The position numbers were made by a program, and so were the translations under genes. The notes beneath the pieces are model-generated. The model ran no database searches. It saw only the letters and a program-made list of their open reading frames with translations, and had not been told where the DNA came from. From Eudorina sp. 2006-703-Eu-15 (Eukaryota; Chlorophyta; Chlorophyceae; Chlamydomonadales; Volvocaceae), in NCBI GenBank assembly GCA_003117195.1, contig BDSI01000032.1:612145-676144 (forward strand): DNA of 64,000 nucleotides, written 5' to 3'. Of this stretch, positions 11,828 through 24,509 are shown in pieces (within the stretch, counting starts at the first letter, position 1; each line of letters opens with the position of its first letter).

Positions 11828-12647
11828 AGGGAATAGAACGACAGACGAGAAGAAATGCTATCTGTGCAAGCGCCTTACACATGTCAAATAAGATATTGCC
11901 TGGGACCAGCTAGTGTAGGAGCAACGTATATTGTAGGAAGTGGCGTTAGTGTGCAAGGAGGGGCTCGCGGGTGGGTTACGCACTGAAGGCTCAGGCGCGC
12001 AACGGAGCTGAGCGTTCGATCGAAAAGTCAATTAAGCTGGATCGTGCAAAGCCACACGTGGCAACTGCCCAGTTCCGTTGGTTAAGTCCGTGGACTGCTG
12101 CTGCGCTTCGGAAGTGGGTCGGGAAGCTCAGGAGGGCTGATCTTGGTGAAAGGACTCTAGGGAAAGTGGGCTGCACCCCGCGGAGGCGTCGGCTGAGGGG
12201 TCGCTGGTCGGGGCGTGGCAGAGCACGGCAACATCCCGCGCCCCAACAAGGCGTTTGGAGACAACCGAAAGCGCTGGGGGGTTAGGTATCTGCCTGGGGC
12301 AGGGACAGGGAAACGCCTGCGCGCTGATCGCTTGGCCTGTTGCTCACGTCTTCCCTTTATAGCAGGTTTATTTTTGGGGACCCGAGGCTCGACTGCGGTA
12401 TATGTGCGCGGGAGGTTGTCACTGGCGAGTCGTCACGGACGGCAAGTGCTGCGGTACAGACGAAAAGCATGGGTGGGATTAGCCAGGGCACCAGCATCCC
12501 GACCTATGTAGGAGCATAGGCGCAGGCTCGCGGAAGGGCCTGGGCCGCGTCGTTGTACAGGTAGACAGGTAGACGATTTACGGTCGACGCGGGGTACAGC
12601 TTGCGTCGACGGCTTAGGCCCACTCGGGGGCCCTGTCATGAACTTTT

Positions 12648-12709
12648 TTCTTGTTGTACGACACCCGTGAGGGTCAACTTGCTTCTTGTTGTACGACACC
12701 CGTGAGGGT
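12648..12709. repeat. Tandem duplication, 35-bp period
   Basis: The 27-base sequence beginning TTCTTGTTGTACGACACC occurs at 12648 and again at 12683 without change, separated by 8 bases. It lies in the gap between two convergent genes. Confidence 0.9.
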
Positions 12710-14062
12710 GGAGGCCGCGGGTACGCGGTTATATCAGCCGCCGAGCTTTCGATTGGTAGTGGCGGCCCCGGCTGGGGTACCGGTGGGTAACGGTGACGCT
12801 GGCGCTGGTGGTCATCCCGGCGAGACTGCCGCCAGTGTCGTTGTTGTGCACTCGGATCACTCCTGCTGGGTTGTGCCGGGTTTGCATGTACTCGGCAGCA
12901 CATGTTTATGTGCTGCTGGGGTTTGGGGCCCTCGTGTGTGTTACATATCTGACCGGGCCCGACGTTGGCCAAGGGCTGCTAACCCAGCCCTAACGGAAAG
13001 AGGCCCCTTTATGGTGCGACATGGTTGCACTGGCAACATGCCATGCCGCACGCGCTGATGTCCTACACATTTGCCGTGCCGATGCGGGTCCTGGGGCGAC
13101 GCACCATATGACGACGCAGAATCGCCCCCTCCTCCACCGGCCGGCGGTCTAGTACATTTCTAGGTGGCCGAGTTGGGATTGACAAGAATTGTAGGCTTGT
13201 GATTTGAGCCGCGCCATTGCAGCTGTGCTGGAAGAGGCCAGAAGCTGCGCATGCGCAGTGCTGCCATCGGCCAGGGCGTTACTGCGCTATCTGGACGCTG
13301 GCAGGGCGTGTCCAGGACTGGAAAGATGTCGTCATCACGCACGTCACGTCGTCACCTGCTGCGCCGACAGTTCCAAGAGCCTCCGTAAGCGTGTGGTTCG
13401 CACATCGCGCCAGGTCCTTCGGTTGCTGCCGCAGCTTCGCCAAGCGCAGCTGCACCGTGACCTTGTCCAAGTCCAAGTGGGGGCAGTTGCACGGGGACTG
13501 GCGATGTTGTGGAGCCGCCAGGGCTCAACCTGGTCAGGTCGCCGTTGATGTCGGAAATTGGCGGGCCGCATCACGCTCCACGTGAGTGGTGGGGCCATCA
13601 CGTGGCGGTGCGGAGGTGTTCAGGCTTAGTGAGCTGCACAGCGGAGGGCGTGGACGCAGGAACGGCCCTGGGCTGCTGGAAAAGGCCTCAACATGGACAC
13701 GCCTTCAATGTGTTTGGGTTGTTCAACGAGAACACTAGCCTATCGGCCTCCAATATGCCAACGAACATCGTGCAGCCAGCGCATTCCAGAGAATATGAAG
13801 CCGGCTCTCATTACCCACCCTACCAGAGATCGGCACCTCGACACTCGTCCACATACTGGAGGCAGGCGCATTGATCAGCCTACCATGCGCCCTGCCCCGA
13901 GGTGACCTCGTATGCTAAAAGTCTCATGGCAAGGCTGCATGTACAGGCTGCTACTTGTGTTAGGTCCCTCTCCACGCGGTTCAGCATCGCATAACCTTCA
14001 CGCAGCTGATGTGCAGCAGGCAGCCTCAATACCTCACTACCCGAAGTGCCAGTAACAAGCGG

Positions 14063-14067
14063 TTACA
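14063..14067 (-). promoter_or_regulatory. Candidate TGTAA poly(A) signal of CCT3
   Basis: TGTAA on the minus strand, about 430 bases after the CCT3 stop codon. TGTAA is the usual polyadenylation signal in Volvocalean algae. The cleavage site itself cannot be seen. Confidence 0.45.
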
Positions 14068-14499
14068 TTCAGATCCCGACCGAATAAGCCGGACCGCCAC
14101 AAGGACCTGATAGCCGCGTAATCACATGCCCGCCTGCTGCTCCTGCCACGGCGAGTGACACCTCGTGGCGGATACACGTCGCTGCATCGTCCTTGCCGAC
14201 AACCACCGCTGCGACGCAGCCGCAATCGGCTGCTAGTTCTTCCATGCAACGCCATGGATAACCCCACGAGCCAGCCGCCACCACCACCGCCATTTGCCAC
14301 AGCCACAACCCAACACAGCCGCCCTGCAAGCTCACGACGTCTGGCGCTCTCGACACGATTTCAATGCGCGTTCCGACGAGCACATTGGTATGCCTGCACA
14401 AAACACACACCGAATGAGGCACATTTGTCCGCAACACCGGACAAACAAACCCCCGCCTGCCGGCCCCCCGAAATTGCCAACCGCGAACGGTGTTTGCCT

Positions 14500-17400
14500 T
14501 TACTCGGCCAGCATGCGCTCGCTGTCAACGTTGTCATGGTCCTCCACCTCCGGCGCACCCCCGCGTGGCCCACCCGGCCCCCGGTCCTTCTTCGAAAGCC
14601 CGGACACGATGTCGTCGATGCGGAGCAGCATTTGCGCGCTCTCGATGGCGGTCTTGATGGTCTGAGCCTTGACCTGATCACGGCAGCAGCGACAGAGACA
14701 CAATGGGATTGAGCTAACAGGATCCATGCAATGCGTGGGGCATGGTGTTTACCACCACCGCCGTATGAGCAGGGTAGGATAACACCCTGCAGTCGCCCTC
14801 GCCAGCATTCATCGAATGGCACTGTCGAACATCCCCGCCCGCATGCTCGACCCATTCGCCCCACGTCCTGAACGAAGTCGGACGTAATGCCCGTCAGCCG
14901 AGTCAGGCTCAGCCATCCGCACTCGAGGATAGCGAGCATATTCCCAGTCACCAAGGGCCATGCCCACCTGGTAGGGCTCCCACACGCCCAGCTCCTTCAT
15001 GTCCTTGACCTCCCCCGTCTCGCCGTCGATCCCCCAGCTGCACCCAGGAGACTCGGCGTGCTTCGCCCGGAGCTTGGTGAGCGTCCGGATCACATTGGCG
15101 CCGCAGTTCTGAGCCAATGTTCGCGGGATCACCTCCATCGCAACGCCTGGGTGGGCGAGGAACCAGGGTTGTATGTGGCGGATAGAATTCAGGGCATTGG
15201 AGCAGCCTCTGGCCGGGAAGCGTGCTGAAACATCATAAAAAAACAAACACTCCCACGAAGATGGCTCGCACTCCCGCCAAGATGGCCGGCACTGTCGCGA
15301 TGTTGCCTTGTGTCTTTTGCGATCTTGCTGCGTTACCGTCGGCTGATCGCTTGCGGACCCTGCCGGCTGTCACCCGAACCGATGGCAGTACAGTACCTAC
15401 GTACCTACGGCCTTGTAGGGCCACTGCTCGACGCCCTCGACGGTCGCCGCGCGCTCCCCCAGGCCGTGGCTGACCGCCATCTCGCAGGCCCCCCCGCCCG
15501 GCACCAGTCGCGGGTCCAGGCAGATGTTGCGAGCAACGCCCATCGCGTCCGTCAGGTTGCGCTCCACCTGCCATGCGAAGGGAACACGACACATACCCGC
15601 TTTATGCGCCAAACACTCCAGGCAGAGGTTGACCGGTTGCGGTCTCCATGGGCACTCCGGACAAGGGCAGGCAAGTAGGCAGGTTGGTAGCCGCAATCGC
15701 TCAAGACGACATCCCAGCGCAGGTGCTGCGCATTTCCAGACCGATTTCGCCTCGCCAAACTTCCACGCACTGCATCAAGTGCGTGAAGATGCGTCACGGA
15801 GCTTCGGCCTCTGGCTTAGGGCGCCCGACGTCCTCACGGGATGCTTCAGTGTCCCGCATTGCCAGCCCACGAGCGCGCATACACAGCGCCCCAGTCACAG
15901 AAGCCCCGTACAACCCCCCACCTCGTTGAGGATGTCCTTGGTGGCGCCGCGCAGCAGCACGGTGCAGGCCTTGGGCGCTTTGCAGTCAACGATGAAGGTG
16001 AAGAACTCGTCGCCAATCTTGACCACCTCGAACAGGCCTGCACCCGTGCCGATGTCCGAGTCGCGGATCTCGTCCGTCCTACGACCGGGGCCGGTCATCG
16101 ACAGTGATACATGGTTCGCAACCGTGAGCTACGAGATTCTGCCGAAAAGTGATGATTCCGAGAGGTGACGAATTAACGAATTAACGGAGTCGAGAATTCG
16201 CCACCCGTCAAGTGTCGCACGCAGCATCGACGCATGGCAATTGCTGATTGTCCCCCGCTCACGGATGTCCGGGCGAGCGAACCGCAGGATGGCAGCTTGC
16301 GCCCATACCCTTGGGCCATCCGTTTGTTTCGTACGGCGTGAATGCATTGTAATGCAGGCCGGCGTGTCCCTGTTGCTTGCGGGAACAGGTGCAATGGCAA
16401 CCAACCCATGCACATCGGCCTGTATGGACCATGGCAAGGCACGGGGCGTATTCCTGCTCGACGACCCACGTTTGAGTCGTGGACAACTGCACGACTTTGG
16501 GGCAAAGCCTCCAAGGCGGATGGGTCGCGGGACCCAATCGCGAGCGCAATTGGATTGCCAAGACCGACCCTTGCCCTGCGCGGTCACCAACCGGCTGACC
16601 CCAGCTGCCGTCCAGCACCCCCAGGTCCCTCACCGGTTGACGATAGTGGCGCCGCATGCCCGGGCGATGCGGTTGTTGTCGGTCTTCCGCAGGCGCCGGA
16701 TGGCGGACACGCCCGCCTTGGTGAGGTGGTGCGCGGCCAGGTCGGACAAGCCCTTCTCCGTGATGACCACATCGGGCTTGAACGCCAGGATCTGCTCGCA
16801 CTGCCGCTGGATCTGCTCCTCCTCCTGCTTAAGCAGAGCGGCCCTGCAATGTCGCACGCACGGACTCGTCAGGAAGGACGGTCTTGGGCATACGGATTCG
16901 CCGGATTGTCTTGACACGACATGGCATGCAGCAACACGGCAGCCCCTCCAATGTCTGCCCATGGGGGGAACCATCCGAACCAGGGCTTCCCTGCGGCGGA
17001 GGTATCCAGGGGATACCCTCGTGGCATCCAGCGACGAGCACGTTGCGCGTATATACCCTGCGACTGACACGTCGCCCTCACAAGCTGCTCGACTAGAGTC
17101 TTGACATTGGCGTCGCCCTGGCCCGTTCCTGGTCTCAACCACGGCTAGGCATGTTGAGTAGCCGCCAACCCACAGCGTGGCCAGCGTCCACTTCCACATA
17201 CATGTAGCTGATGTCGCCACTGGCTCCTCTAGGTTTTGAAAATTGCCATTGCAAGCCTTGCCCCACCCCAAGCGATCTCTTGCTTCCGCTGGATCTCTGC
17301 AGCCACCCCTTCCTCACCAGTCCTCCTCGCGGCTAAGCTCCACGTTGGTCTGGTTTTCACCCTTCTTGTACTCCAGCGGGCAATCCAGCAGCAGAATGCG

Positions 17401-20001
17401 GGGGTTCTCGATGCGCCGCCGCATGCGCCCCGGAACCACCACGTCCTTGTTGAACATCACACCTGGGCGGCGTTATGGCGGGAGGGAAACAACGCTCAGA
17501 AGACACTATGGGCTACATGAGAAGGCAGCCACCGTCGATCGGCCTGGCGGACAACGCAGGCGTCCCACGCGGCCGTGCGAGAACGTTCATGACAGACGCC
17601 GGATCTTAGCATCTCGTCGAAGGGCGCGGGGCAACAGAGTGGATCAACAGACAGGCCAACGGATGATGTTAACACCGTCAGACCCGTGCGCGGAACCTGG
17701 CTTTGTTCCGTCCAAAAACGCCATGTTCGGCACGCGTACATCAGCACACCCTGCGACCCCGGCAGACAGGATGTCAGGTCAGTCTCCTGCCTTGGACCTA
17801 TGCGCCCCAGCCCAAGAACAGCAGGACAAGTCCTGGATACGCGCGCTCCGGCTTGACCACCGTTGCTTCATAATGCACCCTAGCCGGCTGCTGGTCGCTA
17901 CAACTTTATCCCTTCCTGTGCATTCACGTCGTAAACTGCTCGTCTGTCGAATTTTCGCTTTCCCATGGAGGTAGCATGTCCGCGACCTCTGATCATCGCC
18001 GGGATCGCTACATGCGACATTGCTGCACAACTGGACTACGAATACCTGAAGCGGCCCTTAAGACTCCAGCCTCGAACCTTGCACCGCACGACTGCTGTTG
18101 CATGCTCACAGTGCAATCAACCACACCCCATAGGGTACCTCTGGTCCGATGCAACAGATGCCACATTCCGGGTCCAAACATGCACAATATCAGGGGGGAA
18201 AAGTGAGAGAATGAAAGAACCCCAGCACTGCCCGGACGCGCAGGTATCCATCAGGGGCCCCCACGAGGACGCACCCTTGAGCACGCGGCAGTCCTCAATG
18301 GTTCCACCGGGGATCTTCTCCACCTTGGCGTAGTTCTTGATGTCAATCTCCTTGGCTCCACCGCCCAGGTCCACCGTCACGGTCCGAACGGCGTCCAGGG
18401 CCAGCTCCTGAAGTGGGCAACGATCTACTGTCGAGTGCTGGCCCCCAAACCGATTACAATTCCTTCCATGATACACGCATACCGCAGGTCGGCATGGGCG
18501 ATGGCTGCTGAAATCGACTAGTAACCTTGCGAGTTACTTTCATCCAAAGAAAAAGCGACAGAACTGCTGCCACGCCATGTGGGAGCGGCGGAGATCTTGC
18601 CGAATGTTGATGTGAACGACTGCGGGTGGGTCCTGCTGGTAATGCACCCGTGGAACAAGCTTGCCGTTGCCGCGACTGGACAATTACCGCCCTGCCCCTG
18701 AGGCATGTAAGCCTCAAGTATATTGTCAAAAGCGCGTTCCATGCTGTGTGGCTTCTCGGGACGATGGAAACGTGTCACCTATTGGCCATGATCCGCAATT
18801 TCAGGCCCGGCCGTGACAGTACACCGCAGCTGCCGCCCTCACCCGCCACGTTGCCCGCGCTCGGATCCCCCAGCCCCTTCATACTTTTCACCTCTCGGCG
18901 TGTGCCTGTGCGAGCGGCGCCATGAGCTCCGGGTGCATAGGATGCGACCAAAACGACCCCGGCTAATGCTGATCTCGCGGCGGTATGCTTGACCCACATC
19001 GCAGAGCCGCGCGCTGTCCGACAAGATGGCGGATTCAGGCGAGTGTGGCGCACCCCTACTGTGTTGGGTTATGTTCCAGGCGATTTCAGCACGACCGAGC
19101 TGGAGACACCGAGGTCGGCCCACACCCCCCTGTCTCATCGGTTGTGCCCTGTGCCCTTTGACAACTTTCCCCTTGGAACGTACCGCCATGAGTGTCCCGA
19201 AGCGGTGCGTGAACTTGGTGCCAATGCAGCTGTTGACCACGTTCATCATTTGCTGTCGGTTATCCGTGTCGATGGGGAACGCCAGCTGGTCAATTACTTT
19301 CAGAGAGTCCTCCAGTGCCCGCGCAAATCCGCGCACAATGACAGTCGGGTGAATGTTCTTCTCCAGAAAGGGCTCCGCCATCTGGAGCATCTCTCCGGCT
19401 GTAGGGGTGATGGGTTTTGGGGGTTTGCATTAGCTGTTGCACATCCCCGGGCCAGGGATTAGGGGGCGTATCCCAACATTCCCGACACTGGAACGGGGTG
19501 TCAAGTGCGTGCCAAAGCGCCCCCCAAACCCAGGCACTCCATCTCTTTAATAATAACGCTTACCAAGAATAATAACGGACGTGGTGCCGTCGCCCACCTC
19601 CTCGTCTTGAGTCCGGCTGAGCTGGATCATCGACTACGCGCCAAATGAACCGCGACGTTCAGCAGGCCGTATTCCGAAACAATCGTCCCCGTTGTATCCA
19701 TACCTTTGCTGCAGGATGCGTAACATCGATTTCGCGCAAGATTGCGTGGCCATCATTTGTAAGAACGATGCCGCCGTTGGGGTCTAGGAGCATCTTCAAC
19801 ATTGAGCGCGGCCCAAGCGTGGTGCGAATGATGTCCGCGACGGCCTGTCGAATAATAGGATCGATGGTGACGACAGGCATGCAGAAGCTGGTAATAACGG
19901 TCCACGGGGCGCACCTTAGCGGCGGCAATGTTGGCAAATTGCGCCTTCTTGCCGGTATCCCGCTTTGTGTTAGCATTTAGTACCGTCACTGGGACCTGCA
20001 T
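14500..20001 (-). CDS. CCT3: T-complex protein 1 subunit gamma (CCT3)
   Basis: Group II chaperonin subunit of the cytosolic TRiC/CCT ring, which folds actin, tubulin and other proteins using ATP. Eleven exons, listed in coding order: 19915-20001, 19704-19844, 19564-19633, 19184-19398, 18275-18407, 17318-17462, 16634-16843, 15922-16078, 15405-15567, 14968-15146, 14500-14673. They join in phase to 557 residues, close to the 545 of human CCT3. Chaperonin signatures are clear: the ATP-site stretch IIRTTLGPRSMLKMLLDPNG, VGDGTTSVIIL, KPDVVITEKGLSDLA, DNNRIARACGA, LVPGGGACEMAV, and the C-terminal LLRIDDIVSG. Gamma identity comes from the N-terminus (VLNANTKRDTGKKAQ), GRMRRRIENPRILLLD, EYKKGENQT and EQWPYKAV. 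The catalytic Asp in GDGTT is present. The start is the only ATG that precedes the conserved N-terminus. Confidence 0.98.
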
Positions 20002-20346
20002 TCTTGCAGCCCGACTAAAGTCCCGCCAACAAGGGCACTATAACGAAGAGGAAGTGACCTCCAGGCAGTAATAATAAAAGGCACTACAACCTGGTGCTAA
20101 TCGTTCAGGACTCTCACTAACAGTAACAAGGCATGATGTCTTGCTAGATGGAAACTCCACTCCAAACGCCCAACAGTCTCAACTGTCGTACACGGTTCCC
20201 AGTTTCGCAAAACGCGCCTAAAACGCCGATTCTATGCGAGTAACTAGACAACCTTGTATCATGTTGCGTGGGCAATCGAATAGATTATTTTAGGCCCCGC
20301 AGCGTCGCCTATAGGTGCTGCTCTCCGTTTCCATCACTCCGAAAGT
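20002..20346. promoter_or_regulatory. Shared 345-bp region between CCT3 and the NEK kinase
   Basis: The CCT3 start codon (minus strand) and the NEK start codon (plus strand) are only 345 bases apart. Both promoters and both 5' untranslated regions must fit here unless there are upstream non-coding exons. The sequence is less GC-rich than the flanking exons and has no obvious TATA box. Confidence 0.6.
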
Positions 20347-23300
20347 ATGGAGAAGTATGAGGATCTGTTCATAATTGGGTAGGTCATATCGCTCCACACG
20401 AGTTTGTCCATTTTGGTACCTCAGCTTGCTCTGGCGGCCCCGGTTTCGGCTCGCAGGCAGGGGCAGTATGGCACAGCCTACAGGGCTAGGGACAAGTATG
20501 ATGGCCAGCTGTACTGCATCAAGCGGATACCTATGTCTGCCAAGGTATGGTGCGGGAAGGCGTGCGTGGGCTCACAAGGACGGTGGCGCGGCATGCACCT
20601 CTCGACACGATGCTCGAATCGGCGGCACGCAGGATGACCATGCAGGCGCCCTTCGTGAAGCCCAACTGTTGGACTCGCTCGACCACCCCAACATCATCCG
20701 GTACCGGGAAAGCTTTGTGGACAGGGACGGTTCGCTGTGCATTGTCACTTCTTTTTGTGAAGAAGGCGACCTATTCACCCGAATCCGCAAGAAAGCGGCA
20801 CAGAAGGAGTACTTCTCGGAGAATGAGGTGATGGACATGTTCGTGCAGGTGAATTCGGCTTGGGACTAGGCCCCTAATTGCGAGTAGCTGCGGTTCTCAC
20901 CAGCCGCCCGTCCTCCCGGCAGATTGCGTCAGCCATCAGCTACATACATTCAAAGCGGGTTCTCCACCGTGATCTGAAGACCCAAAACATTTTCATCGCA
21001 CGAGGCGACATCATCAAGCTGGGCGATTTCGGTATTTCCAAGGTGTTGGAGCGCACAGACTCGTTTGCGACCACCGTGACGGGAACGCCATACTACATGG
21101 CCCCCGAGATTTGCACCAACCAGCCATACACATACAAGAGCGACATATGGTCGCTGGGGTGTGTGTTGTACGAGCTCTGCACTCTCAAGTAAGCGCTACG
21201 CGCCGCGACGGACGTCAGGGTAATAAGTCGCCTGTGCTAGGGGTATTGTCAAAGAAGTATGCCCATAAGGCTCCGGGAATCGTTTGATTGGGCACGCTGT
21301 AAACTGAAACCACTTCTGGACATGCGGGTCGACACAGGGTGTTCGTCGTTGGGGTCCGCTTGGTCCAAGGTCCTCAGCCGTCGAACGTATGGTTGGGTGA
21401 CATTTGTACGTTTGCAGGCACGCCTTCGCAGCCGACAGTCTGCTGTCGCTGGTGTACCAGATCGTGCGGGGCAACTTTCCGCCCATCCCAACGGACCAGT
21501 TCAGTCCCGGCCTCAGTGAGCTGGTCAACCGCCTTCTGGCGCGTGATGCAAGCACGCGTCCCTCCCTAGGCGAGGTGAGGTCGATCGTATGCCTTACTAT
21601 CTAAAGACCTCTTGCAGCATTCATGGAAATGCCAGTCACGAGCGTCACAGTTGGTTGACGTCACCGACCGAAGCCAACTGCCAATTTGAATCCCGTGCAT
21701 GCGCCTATTCAGGTCTTCAAGATGCCGTACGTGCAGAAGCACCTGAGCCGCTTCAAGGCGGAGGAACAACGGCGGAACATGAAGCAGTCAGTCAGCCTGA
21801 CACGCAGGAAGCAGCTTCTAGGCGCAGTGCCAAGTGGGGGTGCCAATAACGAGGTGGGTTAGGTGTACTGCCGGTGACGGCGAAAGGTGCTGGAATAATG
21901 ACGTGATAATACATTCGCCGAACGGTTTGGAATTCGAGTGAGCCACGTCGTCAGGGGACCAGTATGACGCACAACGCAGCAGCTGCACCAATGAACAGCT
22001 CTGTGCAGCACCATCGGCGACGAGGAATCTGCGGGGGGGTTTAGGTCGGCAATCTTGTACTCCCGATATTCATGCAAGCACGCCCTTCAGACAACGCCAA
22101 AAATCCGTTCTGGGTGCTCATTACCTCTTGTCGGTGCAGGGGGACGCACACCTTACTCCGAAACAGCAGGCAGACCGCAGGAAGGCCATGGAAAGGGAGA
22201 AACGGGACCTGGAGCTGCGAGTCGCCGCTATGTCGGCGCCGAAGAATCACCAGCAGGCGGCGGCGCGAAAAAAGCAGCAAATCTATGGCTCCAACACGGG
22301 GTTGCCGGGCGCTCAGGCATCGCCGTTGCGGGCTGGGGGCGGTGGCGGCGGCTTTGAGGACGACGATTTGCCCAACATGGGCACTGTGCGGATAGATGAC
22401 ACTTCTCGGGGTCCGCCCACCCGGCCCGGCAGCAAGGGCATCTGGGCGCTGGACGGTCCCGAGCCGGCCGCTGCCGACCCTTACGGCGCAACCTTGCCTT
22501 CGCAGGCGCGAATGCAACAGCAAGCGGGTAAGCGACTGCAATAGCAGAGCGAGCGGCGCTGACAAACAGAGAATTGCGTCGTGCAGTCTGGGCGGGTGGT
22601 AATCAAGGACGCGAAGACTTATTCACTAGGTCAAGGTTGCGTTGCAAAAGGCTGCATTGCGAGGATGCACAGCGTGCTGAGTGACGTGGGCTTGGGTCAG
22701 CGCCACGTTCCTTTGGGTCAACTCGCAAGACCAGAACGCTATCAGTGAAATTGCCAAATATGGGCCTTTCCAAACCCAGGTGGCGCTCAGCGGCCTTCAC
22801 CGCAGCAACCGGCAGCGCGCGGCCAGTCAGCTGGCGGGGCCGGACGGATCGGAGCTCCAATGGCACCGGTGCAGCAGCGACCGGTTTCCGGCCTTGCCAA
22901 CAGCAGGGCTGGAGCACCCGCCAGCAATTGGGGACTCGACGACGACGACGTGCTCACGGGAACCGTTAGAGCGGGGGCAACACAAGTGGGCCTGCAAGGT
23001 GCGTTGACATGATCCACATTTCAATTGGTTGCGTGTTTAAACATGATTCCTTCTGCGTTTATGAGTGTCCTACCTGCCCAACGATGTAACGGCCCAAGGA
23101 TCTCTTGTTCGCTCCCGGGTCACCCAACCCCCATGTAGCTACCGCGGGCAACGGCGGACGCGGCGGCGCTGCCCAGTGGACGATGGACCGCAATGGCATG
23201 TCCGGGTTCGGCGACGACATGCCCAACATGGGCACCGTGCAGATGACGAACGGGTTCGGGGCTGCCATGCACGGCTCACCTGCGCGTGGCCTTGAGTACA

Positions 23301-24509
23301 CCGCTGGCATGCGTACGAACGCCTCGGACAGCCCCCTGATGGGCTCCGTCAACTTGGGGAACAGTCGTACGATCGGCGCCCGAGCAGGGTCAGCGGGACC
23401 TGCAGGCCCGCCGTCGACAGGCCCGGCACGGCCGATCAGCGGCACCCCAGCTCAGGCGGACAGGCCGATTATGGCGTACAAACCTGCCCAAGGATCCAGC
23501 TCGCCGGCAACGGAAGCGCGCCGTTCACCGGCGCCCGCCCCGCCCGCCACGGCACCGCGGGGATACCAGCAGCAGCAGCAGTCGCCGCCACCATCGCACC
23601 ATCGCGGTGCGGGACATCATCACCATCATAATAATGACGACGATGATGACGGCGCGTACAGCGACGATTTCGAAGAGGACGATGAGGACGAGGGGGTCGT
23701 GCAGCAGCGCAACCGCATCATCCAAAACGTGGAGGGTAAGTTGCTTGGGAGGGCGTCACGCCAGAAACGCGTTGCCGTTGCTCAGATTCGGTTCAGCTGA
23801 TGAGTTGTGAGACAGTCCTGGAAGGATATGGCGATTACACGCCTGCTCACCTGTCGCCTCTACACACGTCAAACACTTTCAGTTTGCGTGGGCATCTCCT
23901 TGTATGTCCATCAGGCACCACTTACGCGGTGCCTCACCCGAATCGACTTTCGCCAAGCTTTTAGAAGGCTGCTGCGACAGCCGTACCAAACGATTTGTAA
24001 CAGCTGGATGCAGTTGTTCGCGTGAGGGGATTCGTTGCAACATGGAATCCAAGAGACCGGACTATATCGCGCAGGTGTCACGTGCTAGGTGCCTTGACGC
24101 ATGTACTCAGGGGGCAGAACCTGTCGTGCTTCCTGCGGAGTTTGCAGGGGCAAATGTCAGATGCCTGATCGATACCTGAATGCCGCTGTTCTGTTGCTGC
24201 TTTTTCCCTGCAGATCTTGCTTCTCGCGCATATGACGGCCGCGATAGCATTGCGGCAGTGCAAGAGCGCGTCAAGCAGACCGGGGCTAACTCGGACAAGG
24301 CACGCGCATTGCGCCAGAACTGCGAGGCACATTTGGGTGCTAAGTTCGGTGCTGTGTACGACTACCTCAGCCGCGTGCGCCGGCAGGAACCGGCGCCCGA
24401 AGAAAAGGAGGTGCAGCGGCGGCTGCTTGAGATTGTAGGCGACAAAGCGCGCATGCCGGGATGCTTCATGGTTGACCAGCTCGTCTTCACGGAGGCGATG
24501 TACTCGTAG
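20347..24509 (+). CDS. NIMA-related (NEK) serine/threonine kinase with long C-terminal tail
   Basis: Exons: 20347-20378, 20457-20544, 20633-20848, 20923-21188, 21418-21574, 21713-21853, 22140-22527, 22780-22998, 23139-23735, 24214-24509. All junctions keep phase and give 799 residues. The N-terminal kinase domain (~4-262) is complete: glycine loop GQGQYGTAY, Lys in [32 protein letters not shown] and the NEK-typical [21 protein letters not shown] basic, coiled-coil-like stretch follows ([20 protein letters not shown]). Then comes a disordered tail with motifs of the form LPNMGTV, a His run and an acidic block. The last exon encodes a conserved-looking end ([27 protein letters not shown]) of the sort seen in ciliary NEKs. 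NEK kinases act in the cell cycle and in cilium length or basal-body control. Which algal NEK this is cannot be decided here. Confidence 0.95.

Larger units (their letters stand above)
11828..14499. other. Convergent intergenic region between the U-box gene and CCT3
   Basis: This holds the 3' untranslated regions of two converging genes. A TGTAA signal for CCT3 lies at 14063-14067 on the minus strand. I see no TGTAA soon after the U-box stop codon. Several open frames occur around 13200-13900, but none shows conserved motifs or a chain of splice sites. A 35-bp tandem repeat lies at 12648-12709. Confidence 0.5.

Noticed and set aside
13204..13601. Overlapping open frames on both strands around 13.2-13.6 kb
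   Set aside because: No splice-linked partner exons, no motif, and both strands look equally open.
13725..13780. Possible fourth copy of the 36-bp dispersed repeat
   Set aside because: A similar peptide (MPTNI) appears in translation, but the DNA match is weak and the GCGCTG end is missing.
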